A stretch of DNA of 64,000 nt from Stenotrophomonas sp. MMGLT7 (GTDB lineage: Bacteria > Pseudomonadota > Gammaproteobacteria > Xanthomonadales > Xanthomonadaceae), in contig NZ_JAJOZS010000006.1 of the NCBI RefSeq assembly GCF_021168555.1, positions 62,001-126,000 of the forward strand, written 5' to 3'. Within the stretch, counting starts at the first letter, position 1; every line of letters begins with the position of its first letter. This document shows, in pieces, positions 21,922-30,309 of the stretch. The notes under the pieces are model-generated. The model was not told the DNA's origin and made no database searches. It worked only from the letters and a program-made list of their open reading frames with translations. The translations under genes were made by a program, and so were the position numbers.

Positions 21922-22926
21922 ATGACCGGGCTGTCCACCGTCGCCGGCAGCGGCATCGTCGCCGCCGATGTCGGCGGCACCTATGCTCGCCTGGGCTGGG
22001 TGTGGATGGATCCCGAGGGCCGGCCGCGGCTGCGGCACCTGCGCCGGTACGACTGCGCCGGGCATCCGGGGCTGGGGGCGATCCTGCGCGATTTCGTCGA
22101 CGAGCTTGCGCGCGAACGCATCGCCGCCGGCGCGCTGGCGGCGACGGTGGCCATCGCCGGGGTGGGCGATGGCGATACCTGGATCAACGCCAACCTGCCG
22201 TGGCCGGTGTCGCGTTCGCGCACCCTGGACGAGGCCGGCCTGGCCGAACTGGAACTGGTCAACGATTTCGAGGCGCTGGCCTACGGCATCGCCTTCGCCG
22301 ATCTGGGCACGCTGGTGCCGCTGGTGGGCAGCGCCGCGCCGGGTTTGCGCTGGCCGGCGCTGGTGCTGGGTCCTGGCACCGGGCTGGGGGCGGCGCTGCG
22401 CTTCGGCGACGGTGAGCGCCCGGTGCTGGCCAGCGAGGTCGGCCACGCCGCGCTGGCGGCGGGCGACACGTTCGAACTGGAGGTGCTGGGCCGGCTGCTG
22501 CAGCGCTGGCCGCACGTGGACAACGAGCGCGTGCTGTCCGGCACCGGGCTGCTCAACCTGTACCGCTGCATGTGCGAGATCCGCGGCGCGGTGCCGGCAT
22601 GGACGTCCGCCGCGGCGCTGGTGCAGGCCGCCGACAGCGGGCAGGACGCGCTCGCCGCCGAGACGCTGCGCCGCTTCTGTGCGTGGCTGGGCAGCGCGGT
22701 CGGCGACATGGCGGTGACCTTCGGCGCGCGCTCGGTCTACCTGGCCGGCGGCATTTCCGGGCATATCCACCGTTGGCTGGCCGAGGGCGAGTTCGAGCGG
22801 CGCTACCGCAACAAGGGCGTGCTGGCGCCTGCCGTGGCGCAGGTGCCGGTGTGGCGGGTCGAACACGGCGAACTGGCGGTGCTCGGCGCGGCGGCGTGGC
22901 ACCATCGTCGCCAGGCCGCGCGCTGA
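21922..22926 (+). CDS. glk: Glucokinase
   Basis: 334 residues. It phosphorylates glucose with ATP at the head of glycolysis/Entner-Doudoroff. It has the Glk-type phosphate motif VAADVGGTYARLGWV near the N-terminus, the NDFEALAYG substrate motif with catalytic Asp, LGPGTGLGAALRF, EVGHAALAAGD and LAGGISGHIHRWL. ATG 21922 follows GGAGGGG (21910-21916); a GTG at 21895 is the longest alternative. It is downstream of the M48 gene by 49 bp in the same direction. Confidence 0.92.
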   Translation: MTGLSTVAGSGIVAADVGGTYARLGWVWMDPEGRPRLRHLRRYDCAGHPGLGAILRDFVDELARERIAAGALAATVAIAGVGDGDTWINANLPWPVSRSRTLDEAGLAELELVNDFEALAYGIAFADLGTLVPLVGSAAPGLRWPALVLGPGTGLGAALRFGDGERPVLASEVGHAALAAGDTFELEVLGRLLQRWPHVDNERVLSGTGLLNLYRCMCEIRGAVPAWTSAAALVQAADSGQDALAAETLRRFCAWLGSAVGDMAVTFGARSVYLAGGISGHIHRWLAEGEFERRYRNKGVLAPAVAQVPVWRVEHGELAVLGAAAWHHRRQAAR

Positions 22927-22966
22927 CGGCCGGCCTCCTTCCCGATCACCGTTCGCAGGACCACGC

Positions 22967-23971
22967 ATGAGCCGCAGCCGTCGCCGTTTCCTCCAGACAT
23001 CGTTGTTGACGGCCGGCGCGGCCGCGCTGCCCACGGCCATCGCCCGGTCCGCGCCAGGTGGCGCACGCGTGGCCTCGACCTGGGACTTCGGCGTGGCGGC
23101 CAACCAGGCGGCATGGAAGGTACTGGCCGGCGGCGGCAGCGCGCTCGATGCGGTCGAGCAGGGCGCGCGCTGGGCCGAATCGGAACTGTGCAACAGCACC
23201 GTCGGCCGCTGCGGCTATCCCGACCGCGACGGCGTGCTGACGCTGGACGCCAGCATCATGGACGGCGACGGCCGCTGCGGCGCGGTGGCGGCGATCGAGG
23301 ACATCGACCACCCGATCTCGGTGGCGCGCGCGGTGATGGAGAAGAGCCCGCACGTGCTGCTGGTGGGGCAGGGGGCGCAGCAGTTCGCGCTGCAGCAGGG
23401 CTTCCGCCGGACCCCGCTGCTCACCGACGACGCGCGCGCGGCCTGGCGCGAATGGCTCGAGACCTCGCAATACGCCCCGCAGATCAACGCCGAGCGCCGC
23501 GGCATCCCCGGCAACAGCCAGAACCATGACACCCTGGGCATGATCGCCATCGACGCACGGGGGCGGCTGGCCGGTGCCTGCACCACCAGCGGCATGGCGT
23601 GGAAGCTGCACGGCCGCGTCGGCGACAGCCCGATCGTCGGCGCCGGCCTGTACGTGGACAACGAGGTCGGCGCGGCCACCGCCTCGGGCGTGGGCGAGGA
23701 GATGATCCGCAACGCCGCCAGCTTCCTGGTGGTGGAGCTGATGCGGCAGGGCCGCTCGCCGGCGCAGGCCTGCCGCGAGGCGATCGCGCGGGTGGTGCGC
23801 AAGCGTCCTGAGGCCAGCAAGACGCTGCAGGTGTGCTTCCTGGCGATGAACACCGCCGGCGAGGTCGGCGCCTACGCGCTGCACCGCGGCTTCGTCTACG
23901 CCGTATGCGATGCGCAGCGGCAGGACGAGCTGCGCGACTCGGCCTCCGTCTACGACCGCGAGCAAGCATGA
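22967..23971 (+). CDS. Tat-exported N4-(beta-N-acetylglucosaminyl)-L-asparaginase / isoaspartyl peptidase family
   Basis: 334 residues, Ntn-hydrolase of the aspartylglucosaminidase type. It has a twin-arginine signal (SRSRRRFLQTSLLTAGAAA), so folded export to the periplasm is predicted. Self-processing before the nucleophile is expected at T189 in NHDTLGMIAID; GAGLYVDNEVGAATASGVGE forms the substrate-binding turn. The family cleaves the GlcNAc-Asn bond of glycoproteins, or isoaspartyl/asparagine substrates; which one cannot be told. Its TGA stop overlaps the cutC ATG. Confidence 0.88.
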   Translation: MSRSRRRFLQTSLLTAGAAALPTAIARSAPGGARVASTWDFGVAANQAAWKVLAGGGSALDAVEQGARWAESELCNSTVGRCGYPDRDGVLTLDASIMDGDGRCGAVAAIEDIDHPISVARAVMEKSPHVLLVGQGAQQFALQQGFRRTPLLTDDARAAWREWLETSQYAPQINAERRGIPGNSQNHDTLGMIAIDARGRLAGACTTSGMAWKLHGRVGDSPIVGAGLYVDNEVGAATASGVGEEMIRNAASFLVVELMRQGRSPAQACREAIARVVRKRPEASKTLQVCFLAMNTAGEVGAYALHRGFVYAVCDAQRQDELRDSASVYDREQA

Positions 23972-24729
23972 ACGGCCCGGCGCGGCCGCTGCTGGAAGTG
24001 GCCGCCGGCTCGCTGGCCTCGGCACTGGCGGCGCAGGCCGGCGGTGCCGACCGGGTGGAGCTGTGCGACAACCTCGGCGAGGGCGGCACCACGCCCTCGT
24101 ACGGCACCCTGGCCATCGCCCGCGACCGGCTGAAGATCCCGCTGTACGTGCTGATCCGCCCGCGCGCGGGCGATTTCCTCTATTCGCACGACGAGGCCGA
24201 GGCCATGCTGCGCGACATCGAGACCTGCGTGCAACTGGGCTGCGACGGCGTGGTGATCGGTGCGCTGCACGCCGACGGCACGCCGGACCTGCCGCTGTGC
24301 CACAAGCTGGTGTCGGCGGCGGGCACGCTCGGGGTCACCTTCCACCGCGCCTTCGATGCCTCGCGCGACCTGGCGCAGTCGCTGGAGGAGGTGATCGCGC
24401 TCGGCTGCGAGCGGGTGCTGACCTCCGGTGGCCGGGCCGACGCCTGGAGCGGCCGCGAAGCGATCGCGCAACTGGTGCGGCAGGCGCGGGGGCGCATCCG
24501 TGTGATGGCCGGGGCCGGGGTGACCCCGCTCAATGCCGTGGCGCTGGCGGCGGCGACCGGGGTGGCCGAGGTGCATGCCTCGGCCAAGAGGCCGCATGCA
24601 ACGGCCATGCGCCATCTCAATCCGCACCTGGCCGGCTTGGCCGCGGACTGGAGCGAGAGCCACGAGGCCGAGGTGCGTGGACTGGTGGCCGTGCTGGCGG
24701 CGGCCGCGAAGGAGGATCGCAGGCAATGA
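23968..24729 (+). CDS. cutC: CutC family protein
   Basis: 253 residues forming a TIM barrel. It has been called a copper homeostasis protein, though that role in bacteria is disputed. Typical segments: LLEVAAGSLASALAAQAGGADRVELCDNL, then EGGTTPSYGTL, PRAGDFLYSHDEAEAM, FHRAFDASRDL, VLTSGG and VMAGAGVTPLNA. The frame is open further upstream, but ATG 23968 overlaps the previous stop as ATGA and starts just before the conserved region. Its own stop again overlaps the next ATG, so the asparaginase, CutC and AcvB/VirJ-like proteins are translationally coupled. Confidence 0.93.
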   Translation: MNGPARPLLEVAAGSLASALAAQAGGADRVELCDNLGEGGTTPSYGTLAIARDRLKIPLYVLIRPRAGDFLYSHDEAEAMLRDIETCVQLGCDGVVIGALHADGTPDLPLCHKLVSAAGTLGVTFHRAFDASRDLAQSLEEVIALGCERVLTSGGRADAWSGREAIAQLVRQARGRIRVMAGAGVTPLNAVALAAATGVAEVHASAKRPHATAMRHLNPHLAGLAADWSESHEAEVRGLVAVLAAAAKEDRRQ

Positions 24730-25478
24730 GCGGGAAAGGCGCCAGGGCCTGGCTGCTGTTGCCGCTGCTGCTGGCGGCCGGTGGCATCGGGCCGGCGCAG
24801 CCGGTGTCGCCGCGCGCGGGCGCCGAACTGCCGCTGCTGGAGATGCCGGTGCCCGGCAGCGAGCGCCTGGTGATCCTGATGTCCGGCGACGGCGGCTGGC
24901 GCGCGCTGGTCAAGGGCATGTCGGCCGAGTTCAACCGCCAGGGAGTCTCGGTGCTGGGCTGGAACAGCCTGCGCTACTTCTGGCGCCGCAAGACCCCGGA
25001 ACAGGCGGCGGCCGACCTGGCGCGGACGATCGAGGCCTACCGGCAGCGCTGGCAGGTGCGCGAGGTGGCGCTGGTGGGGTACTCGTTCGGCGCCGACGCG
25101 ATGCCGTTCCTCTACAACCGCCTGCCGCCGGAGCAGCGCTCGGCGGTGCGTTTCGTCTCCCTGCTCGGGCTGGCCCCGCAGGCCGACTTCCATGCCAAGG
25201 CCGGTGGCTGGCTGGGCCTGGGCCGCAGCGACGAGCTGCCGGTGCTGCCGCAGGTCGAGCGCATGCCGGCCGCACGACTGCAATGCATCCATGGCAGGAA
25301 GGAACGCGGCAGCCTGTGCCCGCAGTTGCGCGCGCTGGGCGTGGCGGTGGTCACCGCCGAGGGCGGGCATCATTTCGACGGCGACGCGAAGGCACTGGCC
25401 AGGTACGTCGAGGATGGTTGGCGGCAGGCGCCGGCGCTGTGCGGTGAACGCAATCTTCGCCGCACCGAGACGGATTGA
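24726..25478 (+). CDS. AcvB/VirJ-like serine hydrolase-fold protein
   Basis: 250 residues with a signal peptide (about 1-25, AWLLLPLLLAAGGIGPAQP) and a VirJ/AcvB alpha/beta-hydrolase domain: VILMSGDGGWRALVKGM, GWNSLRYFWRRKTPEQAAADL, ALVGYSFGADAMPFLYNRLP (nucleophile Ser in GYSFGAD) and the final GGHHFDGD histidine. In Agrobacterium this family acts periplasmically; AcvB hydrolyses lysyl-phosphatidylglycerol and supports type IV secretion. This gene is VirJ-sized, with one domain. Coupled to cutC by ATGA. The substrate here is unknown. Confidence 0.85.
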   Translation: MSGKGARAWLLLPLLLAAGGIGPAQPVSPRAGAELPLLEMPVPGSERLVILMSGDGGWRALVKGMSAEFNRQGVSVLGWNSLRYFWRRKTPEQAAADLARTIEAYRQRWQVREVALVGYSFGADAMPFLYNRLPPEQRSAVRFVSLLGLAPQADFHAKAGGWLGLGRSDELPVLPQVERMPAARLQCIHGRKERGSLCPQLRALGVAVVTAEGGHHFDGDAKALARYVEDGWRQAPALCGERNLRRTETD

Positions 25479-25485
25479 CGAGAGA

Positions 25486-25621
25486 CGGCATTCCCTTCTC
25501 CCGCCTGCGGGGAAGTGGCGCGCAGCGCCGGATAGGGGCGCTTTTGCTGTGGCTTTCCCATGCTCCAGGCAACCCTCATCCGCCCTTCGGGCACCTTCTC
25601 CCGCAGGCGGGAGAAGGGAGG
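25486..25621. repeat. Palindromic intergenic element (type ii), copy 1
   Basis: Left arm from 25491 (TTCCCTTCTCCCGCCTGCGG) and right arm to 25620 (CTTCTCCCGCAGGCGGGAGA then AGGGAG) are inverted copies, and the right arm is itself a hairpin. The middle includes CGCGCAGCGCCGGAT and CATCCGCCCTTCGGGCACC, shared with the copy at 32052-32185. It fills the gap between the convergent virJ-like and xseA genes and could terminate both. Confidence 0.8.
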
Positions 25622-25633
25622 GCTCTTCGTGGC

Positions 25634-26971
25634 TCAGCCCTCGCGCTTTTCCACCTTCAGTTCCAGCGCGCCTTCGGCCAGCCGCGCGTCGAGCAGTTCG
25701 CCCGTCTGCACCTGCGCCGAGGAGCGCACCAGCGCGCCGTCGGTGCGGCGGGTGAGGATGGCGTAGCCGCGCGCGACCGTCGCCAGCGGACTCACCGTTT
25801 CCAGCGAGCGCGCCAGTGCGCGCAGGCGCAGTTGCTCGCGCTGCAGTGCCCGTGCCATCGCCGCATGCGGACGCAGCGACTGCAGCCGCAGCCGCAACGC
25901 CGCCAGCCGGCTCGCCGGGGCCTGCATGCGCAGTCCGGTGCCGGCGTGCTGCACCCGCTGGCGGCGCAGTTCCAGCGTGCGCCGCCACTGCGCCAGCAGG
26001 CGCCGGCCGGCCTCGTGCTGGCGCTGGCGCAACAGCTGCAGCCGGGCCTGCGGGCTGTGCGCGTTGAGCTGCAGCGCGGCGCGGTCCAGGCGCTGCATCG
26101 CCTGCGCCAGGCGCTGCGCCTGCAACTGCACCAGCCGCTGGCGTAGGTGGCGCAGGCGCACGGCCAGGTCGCGGCGCTCGGGCACCAGCAGCTCGGCCGC
26201 GGCCGAGGGCGTGGGCGCGCGCAGGTCGGCGGCGAAGTCGGCCAGGGTGAAGTCGGTCTCGTGCCCCACCGCCGACACCACCGGCACCGTCGCCGCGGCG
26301 ATGGCGCGCGCCAGCGTCTCGTCGTTGAAGGCCCACAGGTCCTCCAGCGAGCCGCCGCCGCGGGTCAGCAGGATGGCGTCGTAGCGGCCACTGGCGTCGG
26401 CGCGGCGCAGCAGCGACACGATCTGCGCCGCGGCGCTGTCGCCCTGCACCAGGGTCGGCAGCAGGTCGACTTCCAGCAGCGGGAAGCGCCGGCCCAGCAC
26501 GCTGAGCACGTCGCGCACCGCCGCGCCGGTGGGCGAGGTGATCACCGCCAGCCGGCGCACGTGCGCCGGCAACGGGCGCTTGCGTTCGCTGGCGAACAGG
26601 CCCTCGGCGGCCAGTCGCGCCTTGAGTTGCTCGAACGCGCGCCGCAGCGCGCCTTCGCCGGCTTCCTCCAGGTGGTCGAGCACCATCTGGTAGTCGCCGC
26701 GCGCCTCGTACAGCGTCAGCCGCCCGCGCGCGAGCACGCGCAGGCCCTCGCGCGGCTGGAACTTCAGCCACTGGCTCTTGGGCCGGAACATCGCGCAGCG
26801 CACCTGCGCGCGGGCGTCCTTCAGGGTGAAGTACAGGTGCCCGGAGGCGGGCCGGGTGACATTGCCCAGTTCGCCCTCCACCCAGACCAGCGGGAACGCG
26901 CCTTCCAGCAGGTCGCGCGCCAGCGTGTTGAGCTGGCTGGGGGTGAGTATCCGGTCGTCGCGCTCGCTCAT
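25634..26971 (-). CDS. xseA: Exodeoxyribonuclease VII large subunit
   Basis: 445 residues. With XseB it forms ExoVII, degrading single-stranded DNA in both directions. An N-terminal OB fold (about 10-105: [20 protein letters not shown], then [20 protein letters not shown]) is followed by the catalytic core ([53 protein letters not shown]) and a long Arg/Gln/Leu-rich coiled coil (about 290-400). ATG 26971 gives the conserved [22 protein letters not shown]. It is separated from the upstream queG by palindromic repeat 26989-27153, so its promoter must lie in or beside the repeat. xseB is not in the window. Confidence 0.95.
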   Translation of the reverse strand: MSERDDRILTPSQLNTLARDLLEGAFPLVWVEGELGNVTRPASGHLYFTLKDARAQVRCAMFRPKSQWLKFQPREGLRVLARGRLTLYEARGDYQMVLDHLEEAGEGALRRAFEQLKARLAAEGLFASERKRPLPAHVRRLAVITSPTGAAVRDVLSVLGRRFPLLEVDLLPTLVQGDSAAAQIVSLLRRADASGRYDAILLTRGGGSLEDLWAFNDETLARAIAAATVPVVSAVGHETDFTLADFAADLRAPTPSAAAELLVPERRDLAVRLRHLRQRLVQLQAQRLAQAMQRLDRAALQLNAHSPQARLQLLRQRQHEAGRRLLAQWRRTLELRRQRVQHAGTGLRMQAPASRLAALRLRLQSLRPHAAMARALQREQLRLRALARSLETVSPLATVARGYAILTRRTDGALVRSSAQVQTGELLDARLAEGALELKVEKREG

Positions 26972-26988
26972 GGCGCGATTATCGCCTA

Positions 26989-27153
26989 CCTCCCTTGCGC
27001 GCAGCGCAGGGGAGGGCCGGGGAGGGGGTGCTTTGGCTTTGCTTCTGGAAGCGGCGGTTCCGCATCCCGCCATCTGTTCTGCATCGCGGCTGTGATGGAT
27101 CACAAGCATCGGCAACCCTCCCCAACCCTCCCCTGCGCTGCGCGCAAGGGAGG
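26989..27153. repeat. Palindromic intergenic element with 28-bp perfect arms
   Basis: Arms 26989-27016 and 27126-27153 are perfect reverse complements over 28 bp (cores TTGCGCGCAGCGCAGGGG / CCCCTGCGCTGCGCGCAA) and enclose about 110 bp. The arms are flanked inside by further G-rich/C-rich matches. It differs in sequence from the copies at 25.5 and 32.1 kb but has the same architecture. It lies between queG and xseA. Confidence 0.8.
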
Positions 27154-27161
27154 GGGACGAT

Positions 27162-28241
27162 TCAGCAGTGTTCGTTTGCGGCGTGCCGCGCCAGCGCCCA
27201 TTGCACGTGCTCGCGCACCAGCGGCGAGGCGTGCTCGCGGCGCGAGGCCAGCGCCGCCAGCACCGCCGGCGTGGTCGGGGCGTTGCCCAGCGCCACGGCG
27301 AGGTTGCGCAGCCAGCGTTCATGGCCGCTGCGGCGGATCGGGCTGCCCTCGGTGCGGCGCAGGAACTCGTCCTCCTCCCAGGCAAACAGCTCGGCCAGCG
27401 TTGCCCGGTCGAGGTCGTTGCGCGCACGGAAGTCCGGCTCGTCGGTGCGGCGGGCGAACTTGTTCCAGGGGCACACCAGCTGGCAGTCGTCGCAGCCGAA
27501 GATGCGGTTGCCGATGGCCGGGCGCAGTTGCTCGGGAATCGGGCCATCGTGCTCGATGGTGAGATAGGCGATGCAGCGCCGCGCGTCGAGCCGGTGCGGG
27601 GCGACGATGGCGGCGGTGGGACAGACGTCGATGCAGCGGGTGCAGCTACCGCAATGCGCGCTGGCCGGGGCGTCGATCGGCAGCGGCAGGTCCAGGTAGA
27701 TCTCGCCGAGGAAGAACCACGAGCCGCCGTCCCTGTCGATCAGGCAGGTGTGCTTGCCGATCCAGCCCAGCCCGGCGTTGCGCGCCAGAGCGCGTTCCAG
27801 CACCGGCGCCGAATCGACGAACACGCGATGGCCGAACGGGCCGACCTCGGCCTGCACGCGCTCGGCCAGCTTCTGCAGGCGGTTGCGCATCAGCTTGTGG
27901 TAGTCGCGGCCGAGCGCGTAGCGGGCGACGTAGGCGCGCTCGCCGTCGGCCAGGGTGCCCCAGGCCTGGGCGTCGTCCTTGCGGCCGTAGTCCAGCCCCA
28001 CCGAGACCACCCGCAGCGTGCCCGGGACCAGCTCGGCCGGGCGCGTGCGCTTGCTGCCGTGCTGGGCCATCCAGTGCATGGTTCCGTACAGGCCCTGCGC
28101 CAGCCAGTCGCGCAGGTGCGCCTCGTCCTCGCCCAGCTCGATGCCGGCGATGCCGCAGCGCTGGAAGCCGAGCTCGCGCGCCAGCGCGCGGATGCGCACG
28201 GCGGCGTAGGCGGGATCGAGGGCGAGGGGAACCGCGGACAT
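27162..28241 (-). CDS. queG: Epoxyqueuosine reductase QueG
   Basis: 359 residues. QueG is a cobalamin and iron-sulfur enzyme that reduces epoxyqueuosine to queuosine in tRNA, the last step of Q synthesis. It has two 4Fe-4S cluster motifs, [12 protein letters not shown] and [13 protein letters not shown], the cobalamin-domain segment [38 protein letters not shown], and a C-terminal HEAT-like tail. ATG 28241 is chosen over 28271, which would run into the neighbouring nnr start. It diverges from nnr with only 22 bp between start codons, as in E. coli. Confidence 0.95.
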   Translation of the reverse strand: MSAVPLALDPAYAAVRIRALARELGFQRCGIAGIELGEDEAHLRDWLAQGLYGTMHWMAQHGSKRTRPAELVPGTLRVVSVGLDYGRKDDAQAWGTLADGERAYVARYALGRDYHKLMRNRLQKLAERVQAEVGPFGHRVFVDSAPVLERALARNAGLGWIGKHTCLIDRDGGSWFFLGEIYLDLPLPIDAPASAHCGSCTRCIDVCPTAAIVAPHRLDARRCIAYLTIEHDGPIPEQLRPAIGNRIFGCDDCQLVCPWNKFARRTDEPDFRARNDLDRATLAELFAWEEDEFLRRTEGSPIRRSGHERWLRNLAVALGNAPTTPAVLAALASRREHASPLVREHVQWALARHAANEHC

Positions 28242-28247
28242 GCGGGA

Positions 28248-28257
28248 AGTATAGAAT
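28248..28257. promoter_or_regulatory. Overlapping -10 boxes of divergent queG and nnr
   Basis: Plus strand TAGAAT (28252-28257) ends 6 bp before the nnr ATG at 28264; minus strand TATACT (28248-28253) ends 6 bp before the queG ATG at 28241. With initiation 6-8 bp downstream of a -10 box, both mRNAs would start at or next to the A of ATG, that is leaderless. No convincing -35 box is visible for either. Confidence 0.5.
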
Positions 28258-28263
28258 CCAGGC

Positions 28264-29751
28264 ATGTTCAAGCCTCTTGATCTCTACGACACCGCCTCGG
28301 CCCGCATGATCGACGCCAAGGCCACGGCGCAACTCGACGGCGACGCCTACGTGCTGATGCAGCGCGCCGGGCAGGCGGCCTGGCAATGGCTGCTGGCGCG
28401 CTGGCCGCAGGCGCAGCGCATCGCCGTGGCCTGCGGCACCGGCAACAACGGCGGCGACGGCTACGTGCTGGCGCGGCTGGCGCAGCAATCCGGGCGCAAG
28501 GTGGTGGTGGTGCACCTGCCCGAGCACGGCCCGGCCTCCGAACTGGCGCAGCGCGCCTGCACCGACTACCTCGGCGCCGGCGGCCGCGTCGAGCTGTTCC
28601 CGTATCCGTTCGAGCAGGCCGACGTGGTGGTCGATGCGCTGTTCGGCATCGGCCTGAACCGGGCTCCCGATCCCGACACCGCCGCGTTCGTCGAGGCGAT
28701 CAATCGCAGCGGCCGGCCGGTGCTGGCGATCGACGTGCCCAGCGGCGTGGATGCCGAGCACGGCAGCGTGCCCGGTGCCGCGGTGCGCGCGCAGCTGACC
28801 GTGCAGTGCATCGTGCCGCACGCGGGGCTGTATACCGACGACGCGCTCGAGCACGTGGGCGAGAAGGTGGTTGCCGGCCTGGACGTGCCGTCCTCGGCGC
28901 TGGACGGGCTCCGGCCGCGGGCGCAGCGCTGGAGCGCCGAGGCCCTGGCCGACTACCTGCCGCCGCGGCGCCTGAACACCCACAAGGGCGAGTCCGGCCG
29001 CGTGCTGTGCGTGGGCGGCAACCTCGGCAGCGGCGGCGCGATCATGATGTCCACCGAGGCGGCGCTGCGCAGCGGCGCCGGGCTGGTGTCGGTGGCCACG
29101 CGCGCCGCGCACGTCGCCGCGCTGCTGACCCGGCGCCCGGAAGCGATGACGCACGCGGTCGAGGACGGCGATGCGCTCAAGCCGCTGCTGGACAAGGCCG
29201 AGGTGGTCGCGATCGGCCCCGGGCTGGGCCAGGACGACTGGTCGCACGGCATGTGGCAGCTGGCGCTGGCCTCGGGCAAGGCACTGGTGGTCGATGCCGA
29301 CGCGCTCAACCTGCTGGCCGCGGCGCCGCAGCCCCTGCCGCCGGGCACCGTGCTCACCCCGCATCCGGGCGAGGCCGGGCGGCTGCTGGGCGTGGGCACC
29401 GCCGAGATCCAGCGCGACCGCTTCGGCGCCGCCGAGGCGCTGGCGCACCGCTACGACGCCGCCGTCGTCCTGAAGGGGGCCGGCAGCATCGTCGCCAGTC
29501 CCGGGCGGACGCCGCGGGTCATCGCCGCCGGCAATCCCGGCATGGCGGTCGGCGGCATGGGCGACCTGCTGACCGGCGTGGTCGCGGCGATGCGCGGGCA
29601 GAAGCTGGAACCGTTCGACGCCGCCAGCGTCGGCGCGCTGCTGCACGCGGCCGCCGGCGACGCGGCGGTGGACGGCGGCGAGCGCGGACTGTTGCCGCTG
29701 GACCTGCTGCCGCACCTGCGGCGCCTGGCCAATCCCGCGCAGGCCGCGTGA
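28264..29751 (+). CDS. nnr: Bifunctional NAD(P)HX epimerase/dehydratase
   Basis: 495 residues, the full two-domain fusion that repairs hydrated NADH/NADPH. The N-terminal epimerase domain (about 1-215) has VACGTGNNGGDGYVLARLA and the AIDVPSGVDAEHG motif; the C-terminal ADP/ATP-dependent dehydratase domain (about 225-490) has NTHKGESGRVLCVGGNLGSG, LTPHPGEAGRLL and AGNPGMAVGGMGDLLTG. It starts the nnr-tsaE-amiC-mutL series, in the same order as yjeF-tsaE-amiB-mutL in E. coli. Its TGA overlaps the tsaE ATG by one base. Confidence 0.95.
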   Translation: MFKPLDLYDTASARMIDAKATAQLDGDAYVLMQRAGQAAWQWLLARWPQAQRIAVACGTGNNGGDGYVLARLAQQSGRKVVVVHLPEHGPASELAQRACTDYLGAGGRVELFPYPFEQADVVVDALFGIGLNRAPDPDTAAFVEAINRSGRPVLAIDVPSGVDAEHGSVPGAAVRAQLTVQCIVPHAGLYTDDALEHVGEKVVAGLDVPSSALDGLRPRAQRWSAEALADYLPPRRLNTHKGESGRVLCVGGNLGSGGAIMMSTEAALRSGAGLVSVATRAAHVAALLTRRPEAMTHAVEDGDALKPLLDKAEVVAIGPGLGQDDWSHGMWQLALASGKALVVDADALNLLAAAPQPLPPGTVLTPHPGEAGRLLGVGTAEIQRDRFGAAEALAHRYDAAVVLKGAGSIVASPGRTPRVIAAGNPGMAVGGMGDLLTGVVAAMRGQKLEPFDAASVGALLHAAAGDAAVDGGERGLLPLDLLPHLRRLANPAQAA

Positions 29752-30233
29752 TGCGGCGCCTGCTGGCGGACGAGGCGGCCACCCAGCGCCTCGGCCAGGC
29801 CCTGGCGGCCACCCGGCCGGCGCAGGCGATGATGCACCTGCAGGGCGACCTCGGTGCCGGCAAGTCCACCCTGGCGCGGGCGCTGCTGCGCGCGCTGGGC
29901 GTGGCCGGCACCATCCGCAGCCCCACCTACACCCTGGTCGAGCGCTATCCGATCGACGGCGGCGAGGCCTGGCACCTGGACCTGTACCGCATCGGCGATC
30001 CCGGCGAGCTGGACTTCCTCGGCCTGGACGACGGCGCCGCCCGCCTGTGGCTGGTGGAATGGCCCGAACGCGGCCGCGGCACCCTGCCGCCGGTGGACCT
30101 GACCGTGGCGCTGGCGGTGGACGGGAACGGGCGAGAGGCGGTGCTGCAGCCGGCCAGCGCAGCGGGTACGGAGTGGGCCGCCCGCGCGCTGGAAAGCTAC
30201 GACTTGGCCGCCATAGCTTCCGATCAACACTAG
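29751..30233 (+). CDS. tsaE: tRNA threonylcarbamoyladenosine biosynthesis ATPase TsaE
   Basis: 160 residues. TsaE is the ATPase partner of TsaB-TsaD in making t6A37 on ANN-decoding tRNAs. It has Walker A GDLGAGKST (residues 32-40), the conserved SPTYTLVERYP switch region, HLDLYRIGDPGELDFLGLDD and VEWPERG. ATG 29751 shares its A with the nnr stop; an in-frame GTG one codon earlier is an alternative. It is co-transcribed with nnr. Confidence 0.95.
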   Translation: MRRLLADEAATQRLGQALAATRPAQAMMHLQGDLGAGKSTLARALLRALGVAGTIRSPTYTLVERYPIDGGEAWHLDLYRIGDPGELDFLGLDDGAARLWLVEWPERGRGTLPPVDLTVALAVDGNGREAVLQPASAAGTEWAARALESYDLAAIASDQH

Positions 30234-30309
30234 GAACGTTCGGCAGGTTACGGATTATTAAGGAAAATCGTCTTGCTTTTGAAGATGAGCGGTGCTTGAA
30301 TCCTGCTCC

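Noticed and set aside
24726-25478. VirJ-like gene as evidence of a type IV secretion locus
   Set aside because: No other secretion component is nearby, and chromosomal AcvB/VirJ homologues occur without it.
27000-27160. The queG-xseA palindrome as a riboswitch
   Set aside because: The perfect arms and absence of any recognisable aptamer core fit an inserted repeat better.
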